From contig CAVVNM010000023.1 in the NCBI GenBank assembly GCA_963749575.1, forward strand, positions 124,001 through 188,000: DNA of 64,000 nt, read 5' to 3'. Below, piece by piece: positions 53,597 to 62,553 of the stretch (its first letter is position 1; every line of letters begins with the position of its first letter). A program made the position numbers and the translations under genes. Source of the DNA: JAMXLO01 sp963749575. GTDB lineage: Bacteria > Pseudomonadota > Alphaproteobacteria > Acetobacterales > Acetobacteraceae. A model generated the notes under the pieces. The model was not told the DNA's origin, ran no database searches, and worked only from the letters and a program-made list of their open reading frames with translations.

Positions 53597-53685
53597 CGTG
53601 CTCCTCCGTCGTCCGGCCAGCGCGTCATGTTACCACGTGACCGGCAACCGTGACTGAGGATAACTGGGGGCAGACTGGAGGCATC

Positions 53686-54852
53686 ATGATGGACACAGAT
53701 TTTCTCGCCGCTGCCCGGCGACTGGAGCCGATGGTGGTGGAGCTGCGCGACCAGTTCGATCGGGACCGCCAGCTTCCGTGCCGGCTGGTCGATGAACTGC
53801 ACACGGCGAACCTGTTCCGCATGTGGCTGCCCCGCGCGCTCGGCGGTGCGGAGCTGCCGCCGCTGGAGTTCCTCACGGTGATCGAGGAGTTGTCGCGCCA
53901 GGATGGCTCGCTCGGCTGGTGCACCGTGATTCCCGCCGGCTACGCCCGCCTGTCCGGGGCGCTGGAGGAGAGCGTCGCACGCACCATCTTCGGGACCGGG
54001 ATGGGCGTGTTGGTCGGCACGCTGAACCCAACCGGCAATGCGGTGGCCGTGCCGGGCGGCTATCGGGTGAGCGGGCGCTGGAGCTACGGCAGTTTCATCG
54101 GTTACGGCGACTGGGTGCTGGGCAACTGCGTGACGGCAGACGCGAGCGGCCCGCGTCGCGCCACGGACGGCAGCCCCGAGTTCCGGCTCTGCCTGTTCCC
54201 GCGCGCCGATGTCGAGGTATTCGACATCTGGCACGTCGGCGGCCTGCGCGCGACCGGCAGCAACGACTTCCAGGTGACCGAGCTGTTCGTGCCAGAGCAG
54301 CACACGATCCCGCTGGTGGACTTCCAGCCGCCGCCGCGCCGGCCGGGTCCGCTCTACGCGGTGCCGATGACGAGTACGTTCGTCAGTTGCATCGCCACGG
54401 TCGCACTGGGCATCGCGCGGGCGGCGATCGCAGCCGTGATCGAGATCGGCGCGGAGAAGAAGACCGCAGGCTCATCGACCGTGCTGCGCGACAAGCCGCT
54501 GGCGCAGGCGGAACTGGCGCGTGCCGAGGCGACGCTGGGCGCGGGACGGGCGTATCTGTTCGATGAGCTGGGGACGATGTGGGAAGATGCGGTGGCGGGC
54601 CGACCGATCTCGCTGCGCGCACGGGCGGCGGTACGGCTGGCGGCGTGTCATGCCACGCAGTGCGCGATCCAGGCGGTGGACCTGATGTATCAGACCGCGG
54701 GCGGCGCGGCGCTGTTCCAAAGCGGCCGGCTGGAACGTTGCCTGCGCGACGTACATGCGGCGGGCCAGCATGTCGCAGTGAACATGCAGGCCAACCTGGA
54801 GCCGGTCGGCCGCGTGCTGTTCGGGTTGCCGTCGGGGATGGCGCGGTTCTGA
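53686..54852 (+). CDS. acyl-CoA dehydrogenase-like flavin-dependent monooxygenase/dehydrogenase
   Basis: A 388-aa flavoprotein of the HsaA/DszC branch of the acyl-CoA dehydrogenase superfamily: LVDELHTANLFRMWLPRALGGAEL, EELSRQDGSLGWC, VSGRWSYGSFIGYGDW and a C-terminal YQTAGGAALFQSGRLERCLRDVHAAGQH. The ATG at 53686 has a GGAGG ribosome site and is preferred to 53650. These enzymes usually need a flavin reductase, which is not adjacent. It is divergent from the PhyH gene (89 bp), so the two may share control. Confidence 0.87.
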   Translation: MMDTDFLAAARRLEPMVVELRDQFDRDRQLPCRLVDELHTANLFRMWLPRALGGAELPPLEFLTVIEELSRQDGSLGWCTVIPAGYARLSGALEESVARTIFGTGMGVLVGTLNPTGNAVAVPGGYRVSGRWSYGSFIGYGDWVLGNCVTADASGPRRATDGSPEFRLCLFPRADVEVFDIWHVGGLRATGSNDFQVTELFVPEQHTIPLVDFQPPPRRPGPLYAVPMTSTFVSCIATVALGIARAAIAAVIEIGAEKKTAGSSTVLRDKPLAQAELARAEATLGAGRAYLFDELGTMWEDAVAGRPISLRARAAVRLAACHATQCAIQAVDLMYQTAGGAALFQSGRLERCLRDVHAAGQHVAVNMQANLEPVGRVLFGLPSGMARF

Positions 54853-54919
54853 GGCAGGGCGGACCCCGAACCGACCGCCATGCCAACCGGGCGCGGGCAA
54901 GGCCGGCGAGACCATGGCG

Positions 54920-55300
54920 TCACGATACCGGCAGCATCCGTCCCAACGGCCTTCCAGCGAACAGATGCACATGGAAATGCGGCACCTCCTGGCCGCTGTG
55001 TACGCCCATGTTGGCAAGCAGCCGATAGCCCTGGGCCTCCAGCCCGAGATCCTTCGCCACCTTGCCTACGGCGCGCATGAAGCCGGCAATTTCGTCGCCG
55101 CTTCCATTGGCGCTGAAGTCGGCGAACGACACGTATTTCCCCTTTGGGATCACCAGCACATGCACCGGCGCCTGCGGGTTGACGTCGTGGAATGCCAGCG
55201 CCCACCGGTCCTCGTAGACCTTGGTGCTGGGAATCTCGCCGCGCAGGATGCGGGCAAAGATGTTGGTATCGTCGTACGGCGGCAGGCCGCTGACAGCCAT
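54920..55300 (-). CDS. HIT-family nucleotide-binding protein (HINT-like)
   Basis: A 126-aa protein with the histidine triad HFHVHLF, a hydrolase of nucleoside phosphoramidates or similar. The start is the ATG at 55300 with a GGGAGA ribosome site; longer in-frame starts overlap hisE. It is the last gene of the his operon, as in many Rhodospirillales and Acetobacteraceae. Confidence 0.92.
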   Translation of the reverse strand: MAVSGLPPYDDTNIFARILRGEIPSTKVYEDRWALAFHDVNPQAPVHVLVIPKGKYVSFADFSANGSGDEIAGFMRAVGKVAKDLGLEAQGYRLLANMGVHSGQEVPHFHVHLFAGRPLGRMLPVS

Positions 55301-55319
55301 GGTTGGTCTCCCCGTCAGA

Positions 55320-55823
55320 TCACGGGATTTTCGTCGTCTCGAGGCCGAACGCAACCGGTAGGTTGCGGGCGCGGGCGGCCTTCTCGGCGATGCCGCTGAT
55401 GCCCTCGCGGCGCTTCAACTCGTCCCACACCTCGTCCGGTCGGATGCCGCTCGCAACCCACAGCACGATCAGGTGGTAGAGCACATCTGCGCTCTCGGCC
55501 ACCACGGCGTCGCGGTTGCCGGCGACCGCCTCGATCAGGCATTCGACCAACTCCTCACCGAACTTCTGCGCCACCTTGGCAGTGCCGCGCGACAGGAGAC
55601 GCGAAGAGTGGCTCACTGCGGTATCGGCAGTGCGGCGGCTCATCACCACCGACCACAGCCGGTCGAGCACATTGGCCGCGGGCCCGATCGCCAGCGGTGG
55701 CGGCGGGCGCGGTGCCTCGGTCGGCACGACGGCGGCGACCACACGCTTGCCGGGCTTGCGCAGCTTCTTCGGCTTGGCCGGCTTCCTTGGCTTCGGCTCC
55801 GGCCGCTTCTTGGTCGACTTGGC
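55320..55823 (-). CDS. hisE: phosphoribosyl-ATP diphosphatase HisE with a basic N-terminal extension
   Basis: A protein of about 167 aa. The C-terminal ~105 residues are a normal HisE domain (KVAQKFGEELVECLIEAVAGN, ESADVLYHLIVLW) that converts phosphoribosyl-ATP to phosphoribosyl-AMP. The first ~45 residues are Lys/Pro/Ala-rich (STKKRPEPKPRKPAKPKK), longer than usual for the family. The start GTG at 55823 has a GGGGAGG ribosome site, and hisF ends 16 bp upstream. The extension could be a linker or simply an unusual tail; an internal start near 55622 would give the classic length. Confidence 0.9.
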   Translation of the reverse strand, partial: AKSTKKRPEPKPRKPAKPKKLRKPGKRVVAAVVPTEAPRPPPPLAIGPAANVLDRLWSVVMSRRTADTAVSHSSRLLSRGTAKVAQKFGEELVECLIEAVAGNRDAVVAESADVLYHLIVLWVASGIRPDEVWDELKRREGISGIAEKAARARNLPVAFGLETTKIP

Positions 55824-55839
55824 CACAGCCGCCTCCCCG

Positions 55840-56610
55840 TCAGGCCGCCCGGCGCGGCAGACGGACCGGCAGGCCGGCTGCATGCAAAGCGGTCTTCACC
55901 TGTGCGATGGTGAAAGTGCCGAAATGGAACACGCTTGCCGCCAGCAGGCCGGTGGCCCCGGCCTGTGCGCCCTCGACGAAATGTTGCAGCGTGCCGACCC
56001 CGCCGGAGGCGATCACCGGCAGCCGCACCGCGCCGCACACCGCCCGCAGCAGATCGACGTCGAAGCCCTGTCCGGTACCGTCGCGGTCCATGCTGGTCAG
56101 CAGGATCTCGCCGGCGCCGAGAGCGGCCGCCTGGCGGCACCAGCCGACCGCGTCGATGCCGGTTGGGTGCCGGCCACCATGACTGAACACCTCCCATCGC
56201 CCCGGACCGGACTGCTTGGCGTCCACCGCCACCACCACGCACTGGCTGCCGAACTTTTGCGCCGCCTCGCGCACCAGTTCCGGCCGCGCCACCGCCGCCG
56301 AATTGATGCTGCATTTGTCGGTGCCGGCCAGCAGCAGCCGTCGCATGTCCTCGGTCGAACGAATCCCGCCGCCGACGGTCAGCGGCAGGAATACCCGCGC
56401 GGCGGTGCGCGACACCACGTCCAGGATGGTGTCGCGGTTTTCGTGACTGGCGGTGATGTCGAGGAAGCAGAGTTCGTCCGCGCCGGCCGCGTCGTAGAGC
56501 GCGGCCTGTTCGACCGGGTCGCCCGCGTCCCGCAGAGCGACGAAATTCACGCCTTTGACGACGCGGCCGTCCTTCACGTCCAGGCAGGGAATGACACGTA
56601 ATTTCAACAT
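55840..56610 (-). CDS. hisF: imidazole glycerol phosphate synthase cyclase subunit HisF
   Basis: A 256-aa (beta/alpha)8 barrel that forms the cyclase half of HisFH. Catalytic D11 (CLDVKDGRVVKG), the second Asp in VVAVDAKQ and the phosphate site in SMDRDGTG and ASGGVG are present. The ATG at 56610 is chosen because it gives the standard MLKLRVIPCLD start. It is followed by hisE and preceded, after a 117-bp gap, by hisA. Confidence 0.96.
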   Translation of the reverse strand: MLKLRVIPCLDVKDGRVVKGVNFVALRDAGDPVEQAALYDAAGADELCFLDITASHENRDTILDVVSRTAARVFLPLTVGGGIRSTEDMRRLLLAGTDKCSINSAAVARPELVREAAQKFGSQCVVVAVDAKQSGPGRWEVFSHGGRHPTGIDAVGWCRQAAALGAGEILLTSMDRDGTGQGFDVDLLRAVCGAVRLPVIASGGVGTLQHFVEGAQAGATGLLAASVFHFGTFTIAQVKTALHAAGLPVRLPRRAA

Positions 56611-56727
56611 GCTGATGATTCTTAGAGTAGCCGCGCGTGGGCGTGGCAAGCGTCTTGTGCGGAAGGGCTGGCCTGCGTTGGCCCCAATTGCTGATGTCTC
56701 GCTCACTTGTGCGGATCGGTGGCCAAT

Positions 56728-57459
56728 TCAAGTAGCCAGCAACGTCAGCGCGTGCCCGGGATCGACCCGTCCGTCGTACAGCGCGCGGCCGACAATGACT
56801 CCCTCGATTCGCGTGCCGGCGGCGGCGCGGCGGAGCTCGATCAGGTCCTGCGGCCCACCTACACCGCCCGACGCTATCACCGGCGCCGCGACCGCCTCGG
56901 CCAGCGCCACGGTCTGGGTCAGGTTGAGCCCGCTAAGCATGCCGTCGCGGCCAATGTCGGTATAGACGATGGCCGCCACGCCGGCATCCGCAAACGACAG
57001 CGCGAGGTCGCGCGCGTCGATCGACGAGGTCTCGGCCCAGCCCTCGGTCGCGACCTTGCCGTCACGCGCGTCGATGCCGACCACGATACGTCCGGGAAAC
57101 ACGCGACAGGCTTCGCGCACCAGCGCGGGGTGCTTCACCGCGGCGCTGCCCAGGATGACGCGGCGAACGCCGGCGGCGAGCCAGGCCTCGATGCCCGCCA
57201 GGTTCCGGATGCCGCCGCCGAGTTGCACCGGGATCGTGACAGCGCCGAGAATCCCGGCGACCGCTGCTCCGTTCACCGGCTTCCCGGCGAACGCACCGTT
57301 CAGGTCGACCACGTGCAACCAGGCGAATCCGGCGTCCTGCCAGACCCGCGCCTGACCGGCCGGATCGGATGAATAGACCGTCGCATCGTCCATTGCGCCG
57401 CGCCGCAGGCGCACGCACTGACCGTCCTTCAGGTCGATCGCGGGATAGAGGGTGAGCAT
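56728..57459 (-). CDS. hisA: phosphoribosylformimino-5-aminoimidazole carboxamide ribotide isomerase HisA
   Basis: A 243-aa (beta/alpha)8 barrel with catalytic D8 (AIDLKDGQCVRL) and the second Asp in YTDIGRDGMLSG, plus LGGGIRNLAGIEAWL. The ATG at 57459 gives the standard start; it lies only 11 bp from a 100-bp palindrome that separates it from the GNAT gene. Confidence 0.95.
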   Translation of the reverse strand: MLTLYPAIDLKDGQCVRLRRGAMDDATVYSSDPAGQARVWQDAGFAWLHVVDLNGAFAGKPVNGAAVAGILGAVTIPVQLGGGIRNLAGIEAWLAAGVRRVILGSAAVKHPALVREACRVFPGRIVVGIDARDGKVATEGWAETSSIDARDLALSFADAGVAAIVYTDIGRDGMLSGLNLTQTVALAEAVAAPVIASGGVGGPQDLIELRRAAAGTRIEGVIVGRALYDGRVDPGHALTLLAT

Positions 57460-57469
57460 TGTCAACGGT

Positions 57470-57569
57470 CCTCCCCCTCCCCTTGCGGGAGGGGGTTGGG
57501 GGGAGGGGGCGGCGAGCCACCGAGCATCGCCCCCTCCCCCCAACCCCCTCCCGCAAGGGGAGGGGGAGG
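57470..57569. repeat. 100-bp near-perfect palindrome (intergenic repeat) in the his operon
   Basis: Two 42-bp arms (57470-57511 and 57528-57569) are exact reverse complements around a 16-nt centre. The arm starts CCTCCCCCTCCCCTTGCGG and is rich in G or C runs. The elements are familiar as dispersed palindromes in high-GC alphaproteobacteria. In RNA it would fold into a very stable hairpin between the GNAT gene and hisA, so it might lower expression of the downstream hisA, hisF, hisE and HIT genes. Confidence 0.9.
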
Positions 57570-57592
57570 CTTACGTAGCCCTTGCGCCGCGG

Positions 57593-58168
57593 TCACGCCC
57601 CGTTCTGCGCTCGCCTGATACCCGGCCGGCGCAGCCGCCTGCTGTAGAAGAAGCCGCGCACCGGCTGGCCGCGCACGAACGCGTAGTCCGGATGCACGCC
57701 CCAGCGCTCGAAGCCGAGTGACTCGTAAAGCCGGATCGCCGCCTCCTGGGTTTCGCGGACGTCGAGGTTCAGCACGTGATAGCCGAGTTCGCGCGCGCGT
57801 TCCTCGACGGCGAGGGTCAGCATGCGCGCCAGGCCGTGACCGCGCGCGTAGGGGGCGATGTAGGCGTGCATGAGCTGTGCCGCGTGACCCTGCGCCTCGT
57901 TGTTGCGCGGCGGGCGCACCAGATGCGCCGAGCCCACCACGAGGCCATCCAGCCGGGCGATGAACAGCTCACGCTCCGGCACCAGCAACACGCCGCGGAA
58001 ATAGGTCTCGAGCGCCATCAGGCCGGGCGGGTTCACCCAACCGAAGCCCCCGCCGTCGATGATTGCCGCCGAGGTTGCCTCGCACAGGGCGTGCAGGTCC
58101 TCGTCGGTGAATTCGGTGACGCGCTCGATCAGGCGCTGTGCCGGCAGCGGCGGTGCCAGGTCGGCCAT
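57593..58168 (-). CDS. GNAT family N-acetyltransferase
   Basis: A 191-aa acetyltransferase with ELFIARLDGLVVGSAHLV, AYIAPYARGHGLARMLTLAVEERARELG (the acetyl-CoA motif R/Q-x-x-G-x-G/A) and TQEAAIRLYESLGFERWG. The ATG at 58168 starts 4 bp after the hisH stop. It is inserted between hisH and hisA in the operon. The substrate is unknown. Confidence 0.9.
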   Translation of the reverse strand: MADLAPPLPAQRLIERVTEFTDEDLHALCEATSAAIIDGGGFGWVNPPGLMALETYFRGVLLVPERELFIARLDGLVVGSAHLVRPPRNNEAQGHAAQLMHAYIAPYARGHGLARMLTLAVEERARELGYHVLNLDVRETQEAAIRLYESLGFERWGVHPDYAFVRGQPVRGFFYSRRLRRPGIRRAQNGA

Positions 58169-58172
58169 CGCG

Positions 58173-58808
58173 TCACGGCGTCCAGCGCAGGAAGTTGCTG
58201 AGAATGCGGATGCCGACCTCCTGGCTCTTCTCGACATGGAACTGCGTGCCGGCCCGGTTGCCCGACGCGACCAACGCCACCACCGGGCCGCCGTAGTCGG
58301 TCATCGCGATCGCTTCCCGCGGATTGCCGCCGATCAAGGCATAGCTGTGAACGAAGTACACGTGGTCGCCCGGCACCAGACCATCAAGCAGCTGGTGCCT
58401 CCCGGGAACGAAATCCAGCACGTTCCATCCAATCTGCGGCAGGCGCAGGCCCGGGGCTTCCATCTCGGCGATCTCGCCGTCGATCCAGCCGAAGCCCGGC
58501 GTGATTGCGTGTTCCAGCCCACGCTCGGCCATCAGCTGCATGCCGACGCAGATGCCGAGGAACGGCGTGCCGGCGTCGGTGGCCTGCTCGATCGCCTGGC
58601 GCATGCCGGCCACCGCGGCCAGCCCGCGCGAACAGTCGGCGAAGGCGCCTTGTCCCGGCAGCACGATCCGGTCGGCGGCACCGACGTAGCCAGGATCCGC
58701 AGTCACGCACACCTGGGCATCCAGCCCCACGCGCTCGGCTGCCAGTGCGAGCGCCCGCGAGGCCGACGCGAGGTTGCCGCTGCCGTAGTCCACCACCGCG
58801 ACCTTCAT
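58173..58808 (-). CDS. hisH: imidazole glycerol phosphate synthase glutaminase subunit HisH
   Basis: A 211-aa class I glutamine amidotransferase that supplies ammonia to HisF. Nucleophile C87 (FLGICVGMQL), oxyanion PGQGAF and the His/Glu pair in FHVEKSQE are visible, and the length is normal. It overlaps the DUF2628 gene by 4 bp. Confidence 0.95.
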   Translation of the reverse strand: MKVAVVDYGSGNLASASRALALAAERVGLDAQVCVTADPGYVGAADRIVLPGQGAFADCSRGLAAVAGMRQAIEQATDAGTPFLGICVGMQLMAERGLEHAITPGFGWIDGEIAEMEAPGLRLPQIGWNVLDFVPGRHQLLDGLVPGDHVYFVHSYALIGGNPREAIAMTDYGGPVVALVASGNRAGTQFHVEKSQEVGIRILSNFLRWTP

Positions 58809-59182
58809 CGCGCGGACCCCGGCGGCAGGAACCTGCCCGCCAGGTCGGGTCGGCGATCCAGCAGCCGCCCCAGTGCCTCCAGTTCGTTTCGCGCCACCAG
58901 GACCTGCGCGAGCAGATAGCCGCGATGGTCGAGCGACCAGCGGCGCAGGTCATGGCCGGATAGGCCGAGCAGCACGATCAGCGCCGTGAGCAGCACCGCG
59001 GCGACATCGGCTTCCGCGAGGACGACGATCAGTACGAAGGCTGCCAGCGTCAGCGCGGCGGCGATCCAGGTGCGGTGCACCGCGAGCCAGAGCGGTCCGA
59101 ACAACAGCGCACCCCAACTGAAGCCCTCGCGCACCAGGATCGGCGCGGCACCGGCGCGGATATGGGCGGTCCAGAACTTCAC
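58805..59182 (-). CDS. DUF2628-like small membrane protein
   Basis: A 125-aa protein with WTAHIRAGAAPILVREGFSWGALLFGPLWLAVHRTW and two or three hydrophobic segments (AALTLAAFVLIVVLAEADVAAVLLTALIVLLG), the layout of DUF2628 membrane proteins. The GTG at 59182 overlaps the hisB stop and the stop overlaps hisH. Position between hisB and hisH is conserved in relatives. The function is unknown. Confidence 0.8.
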   Translation of the reverse strand: MKFWTAHIRAGAAPILVREGFSWGALLFGPLWLAVHRTWIAAALTLAAFVLIVVLAEADVAAVLLTALIVLLGLSGHDLRRWSLDHRGYLLAQVLVARNELEALGRLLDRRPDLAGRFLPPGSAR

Positions 59183-59769
59183 AGCGAACCCTTGGTGGAC
59201 GGGATCGCATCGCCGGCCCGCGGATCGAGTTCGGTTGCCATGCGCAGCGCTCGTGCCGTGGACTTGAAGCATGCCTCGGCGACGTGGTGCGCGTTGTGAC
59301 CCCGGCGCCGGGTGATGTGCAGCGTCAGCAGCGCGTTCATGGCGAGGGCGCGGAAGAACTCCTCGAACAGTTCGGTGTCCATCTCGCCGATCCTGGGGCG
59401 CTCGAACGCCACGTCCCACACCAGGAACGGCCGACCCGAGATGTCCACCGCCGCCTCGGCCAGCGTCTCGTCCATCGGCACCAGGGCGTGGCCGAAACGG
59501 CGGATGCCGCGCTTGTCGCCGAGCGCCTTGGCGAAGGCCTGGCCGAGCACGATGCCGACATCCTCGGTGGTGTGGTGGAAGTCGATGTGCAGGTCGCCCT
59601 TCGCCTGCACGGTAAGGTCGAACAGCCCGTGGCGGGCGAGCGCGGTCAGCATGTGGTCGAGGAAGCCGATGCCGGTGGCGATGTCGGCCCGTCCCGACCC
59701 GTCGAGCGACAGGGTCAGGCTGATGTCGGTTTCGGTGGTTGTCCGCGTCAGACTTGCCGTGCGGCTCAT
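59179..59769 (-). CDS. hisB: imidazoleglycerol-phosphate dehydratase HisB
   Basis: A 196-aa manganese-dependent dehydratase. The metal-binding His motifs DHMLTALARHG, HIDFHHTTEDVGI and GHNAHHVAE are intact. It starts the leftward his operon. The bifunctional phosphatase domain of enterobacterial HisB is absent, as expected outside gammaproteobacteria. hisG, hisD, hisC and hisI are not in the window. Confidence 0.95.
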   Translation of the reverse strand: MSRTASLTRTTTETDISLTLSLDGSGRADIATGIGFLDHMLTALARHGLFDLTVQAKGDLHIDFHHTTEDVGIVLGQAFAKALGDKRGIRRFGHALVPMDETLAEAAVDISGRPFLVWDVAFERPRIGEMDTELFEEFFRALAMNALLTLHITRRRGHNAHHVAEACFKSTARALRMATELDPRAGDAIPSTKGSL

Positions 59770-59885
59770 GGGCGCTGCACTTACCGCGGAGACGGACGGC
59801 GGTCCAGCACCCGGGCGACCGTTCGGCGGACGGTTGCTCGCACATCAGTCAGGTTCGCCAGGGTCGGCGCCGGGCCCTACCCGTT

Positions 59886-61298
59886 CTATCGGGATCGCGC
59901 GCCGCGCGGGATCGACAGCAGCATCGCGCCGAGCAGCGCCGTGGTGGTCACCCCCTGGGCGATGACGAAGGCATGGGCGTAGGCGTCGCGCCCTGCCCCG
60001 TTCCCCAGCACGGCGAAGAACAGACTGCCGATCCCCGCGACGCTGATCGCCGCCCCGATCTGGAGTGCCGACGTCAGTACCCCCGCGGCAACCCCGGCCT
60101 GGTGCGGGGCCACGTCGCCCAGCGTGGTGTTGAACAGCCGCGGATACGCGATGCCCTGGCCGAAGCCGGCCAACAGCACGGTCACCACCACCGGCCAGCC
60201 GTCGTGGCCGGCCGCGATCACCACCGCGACACCGGCATAGCCGGCGACCTGGATCGCCATGCCGATGGTGAGCAGCCAGGGGCGCAATCTGGCCAGCGGT
60301 GCGGTCACCAGCGGGCCGACGAACAGGCCGATCCCGTACGGCAGGATGGCGAGGCCGGTGAACAGCGGATCGGTGCCGTAGCCCTCCTGCTGGTAGATCG
60401 CGAACAGCACGTAGAACGAGGTGGTGAAGAAGAACAACGTGCCCACCAGCACGCCGCGGCGGAAGCTCGGGATCGCCATCAGGCCCAGGTCGAGCAGCGG
60501 GCTGCCGCCGCGCGCGGTCACCTGACGCTCGAACCACAGGAAGACGGCGGCCAGCACCGGCACCGCGGCGAGCATGACGAACGTCCAGGCGGGCCAACCT
60601 TGTTGGCGGCCCTCGGACAGCGGCAGCACCAGGCAGGCCAGCGTCAGCGAGACCAGCACCGCACCGCCGAGGTCGAGCCGCTGGCGGCGGCTGGCACTGG
60701 TCTCCGGCACCATCAGCCAGGCGGCGAGCAGCACCGGGATGCCGATCGGCAGCTTGGCGAGGAACACGGTGCGCCAGCCCCAGTCGAACGGGCTCCACGC
60801 GACCAGCGCGCCGCCGGCGAACTGGCCGATCGAGGCGGCGAGCCCCATCATCACGCCGTAGCAGCTGAGTGCCTTGGCAAGCTCCGCCTGGCTCGGGAAC
60901 AACGCGCGGATCGAACCGAGCACCTGCGGTACCATCATGGCAGCGGATACGCCCTGCAATACGCGCCCGATGACGAGCTGGCCCGGCGTCCCGGCGAGGC
61001 CACACAGCGTGTTGGTGGCGATGAACCCGGCCATGCCGATCAGGAACAGGCGCCGGCGGCCGTGGAGGTCTCCCAGCCGCCCGCCGGTGATCAGGAATAC
61101 GGCGTAGCTGGCGGCGTAACCGGAGACGACAAGCTGCAGTTCGGCCGGATCGGCGCCGAGCGAGGTGTGGATCGAGGGCAGGCTGACGTTGATGATGAAG
61201 AAATCGACCGACGGCAGCAGGCCGCCGGCGAGCAGAACGAGGAAGGCAAGCCAGCGTCCGGTGAGGGACTGGGGAACGGCCGTCGATATCGCTGGCAC
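59886..61298 (-). CDS. MFS transporter, EmrB/QacA-like drug exporter
   Basis: A 470-aa integral membrane protein with 12-14 membrane segments and the DHA2-family motifs: VDFFIINVSLPSIHTSLGADPAELQLVVSGY, GGRLGDLHGRRRLFLIG (motif A) and GRVLQGVSAAMMVPQVLGSI. It probably exports toxic compounds by proton antiport. It lies 116 bp upstream of hisB, in the same direction but not obviously part of the operon. Confidence 0.9.
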   Translation of the reverse strand: MPAISTAVPQSLTGRWLAFLVLLAGGLLPSVDFFIINVSLPSIHTSLGADPAELQLVVSGYAASYAVFLITGGRLGDLHGRRRLFLIGMAGFIATNTLCGLAGTPGQLVIGRVLQGVSAAMMVPQVLGSIRALFPSQAELAKALSCYGVMMGLAASIGQFAGGALVAWSPFDWGWRTVFLAKLPIGIPVLLAAWLMVPETSASRRQRLDLGGAVLVSLTLACLVLPLSEGRQQGWPAWTFVMLAAVPVLAAVFLWFERQVTARGGSPLLDLGLMAIPSFRRGVLVGTLFFFTTSFYVLFAIYQQEGYGTDPLFTGLAILPYGIGLFVGPLVTAPLARLRPWLLTIGMAIQVAGYAGVAVVIAAGHDGWPVVVTVLLAGFGQGIAYPRLFNTTLGDVAPHQAGVAAGVLTSALQIGAAISVAGIGSLFFAVLGNGAGRDAYAHAFVIAQGVTTTALLGAMLLSIPRGARSR

Positions 61299-61480
61299 GA
61301 GAGTTGGCGCTTCCTCGGCGAAGTCGGCCTGAGTATCCGGCCGGCAGAGGCGTCACAAGACCGGCCGCCGCACATCAGGGCTGTCCGAGTGACACCGCCT
61401 GGGGGTTGGCTTGATCATCCCCTGCCACGTGCCATCGGTTCTCTCACCCGCCGGCGCATCACGGCTTATGATGCGGCCAT

Positions 61481-62541
61481 GAACAGCGATCCGGCTGGGC
61501 TGTATGCCCGACTCGGCGTCGATCCGGCGGCACCTCCCGAGGCGATTGTCGCCGCGTTCCGCCGCAAGGCGCGGCTGCTGCATCCGGACGTTCCCGGAAC
61601 TGGCGACGCCAAGGCCTTCATTCGCATGAAGCATGCCTACGACGTGTTGAGCGACGCCAGCCGTCGCGCGACCTATGACCGCGCCGCCAGCCTTCCTCCC
61701 GCGATCGGAGGTGCCGCGAGAACCTCGCCGGTCGGGCCGGCCGACCGCGCTGTGGGCCTGTCTCGGCGGGTCGCTGGGCCTGGTTGCGGTGCTGGCGGTG
61801 GTGCAATTCAGCCGTCCAAGTCCACCGCCGCACGAACCGGCCGTCCGGCCGCTCGCGGCCGCCGCGCCCGCGGTCACGTCACGGCCTCCGCCGCAAATGG
61901 TCGCGACCGCAAGTGGACCGACCACCCACTACGTGCTTCCCGCCGGCGACGATGCCGTGCTGTGGCGGCGCGATGCGGCGCGCGACGCCTATCTGCCCGC
62001 CGGGCACGTTGCCGCGTTCAGTCCGGTGCGGGCGCTGAGCCTGATCCCACAGCACGGGCTGGTCGAAATCGCGCTGGCCGACGGCGGCAGCGGCTTCATC
62101 GATGCCGCGCGGCTCGCCCCGGGCGATCGTGCGGCTGCGCGTCGGGCCGACTGCGCCTACAACGCCGGTGCGGCGCCGCGCAACGGCGAGGTGCTCGGCC
62201 GCCGCGGCGACGGCGGGTCGCGTCTGGAGATCAGCAACCGCGACGCGCAGTCGGCGGTGGTGAGGCTGCGCGACACCTCCGGCCAGTCCGTCGCGACGGT
62301 GTTCGTGGCCCCCACCAGCAGCGCGACCGTGGGGCACCTGCCGGATACCGCGTATCGCCCCGAATTTGCCCTCGGGGAGCTTTGGAGCCGCGCCTGCAAT
62401 ACGTTTGCCGCCGGCATGCGGGCGCAGCGGTTCGCCGGCTACGCCGCGCTGTCCGCACTGTCGCCGCTGGTGATCCCGCCCGACCTTTCCGTCGCTCCGG
62501 CGGCGGTGGATATTCCCGACGCGGCGTTCGCACGCGAATAG
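61481..62541 (+). CDS. J-domain membrane protein, probably frameshifted
   Basis: The first ~65 residues are a J-domain with the HPD motif at 35-37 (LLHPDVPG), AFIRMKHAYDVLSDASRRATYDRA. A second frame then gives a membrane segment (TALWACLGGSLGLVAVLAVVQF) and a soluble C-terminal part rich in SH3-like strands (HYVLPAGDDAVLWRRDA, LRDTSGQSVATVFV). The two frames overlap from 61675. The J-domain frame otherwise runs on as low-complexity sequence to 62624. A single missing base near 61710-61725 would join them into a 353-aa membrane-anchored J-protein. Two separate genes are the alternative. Confidence 0.6.
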
Positions 62542-62553
62542 GGGGCGGGGACG

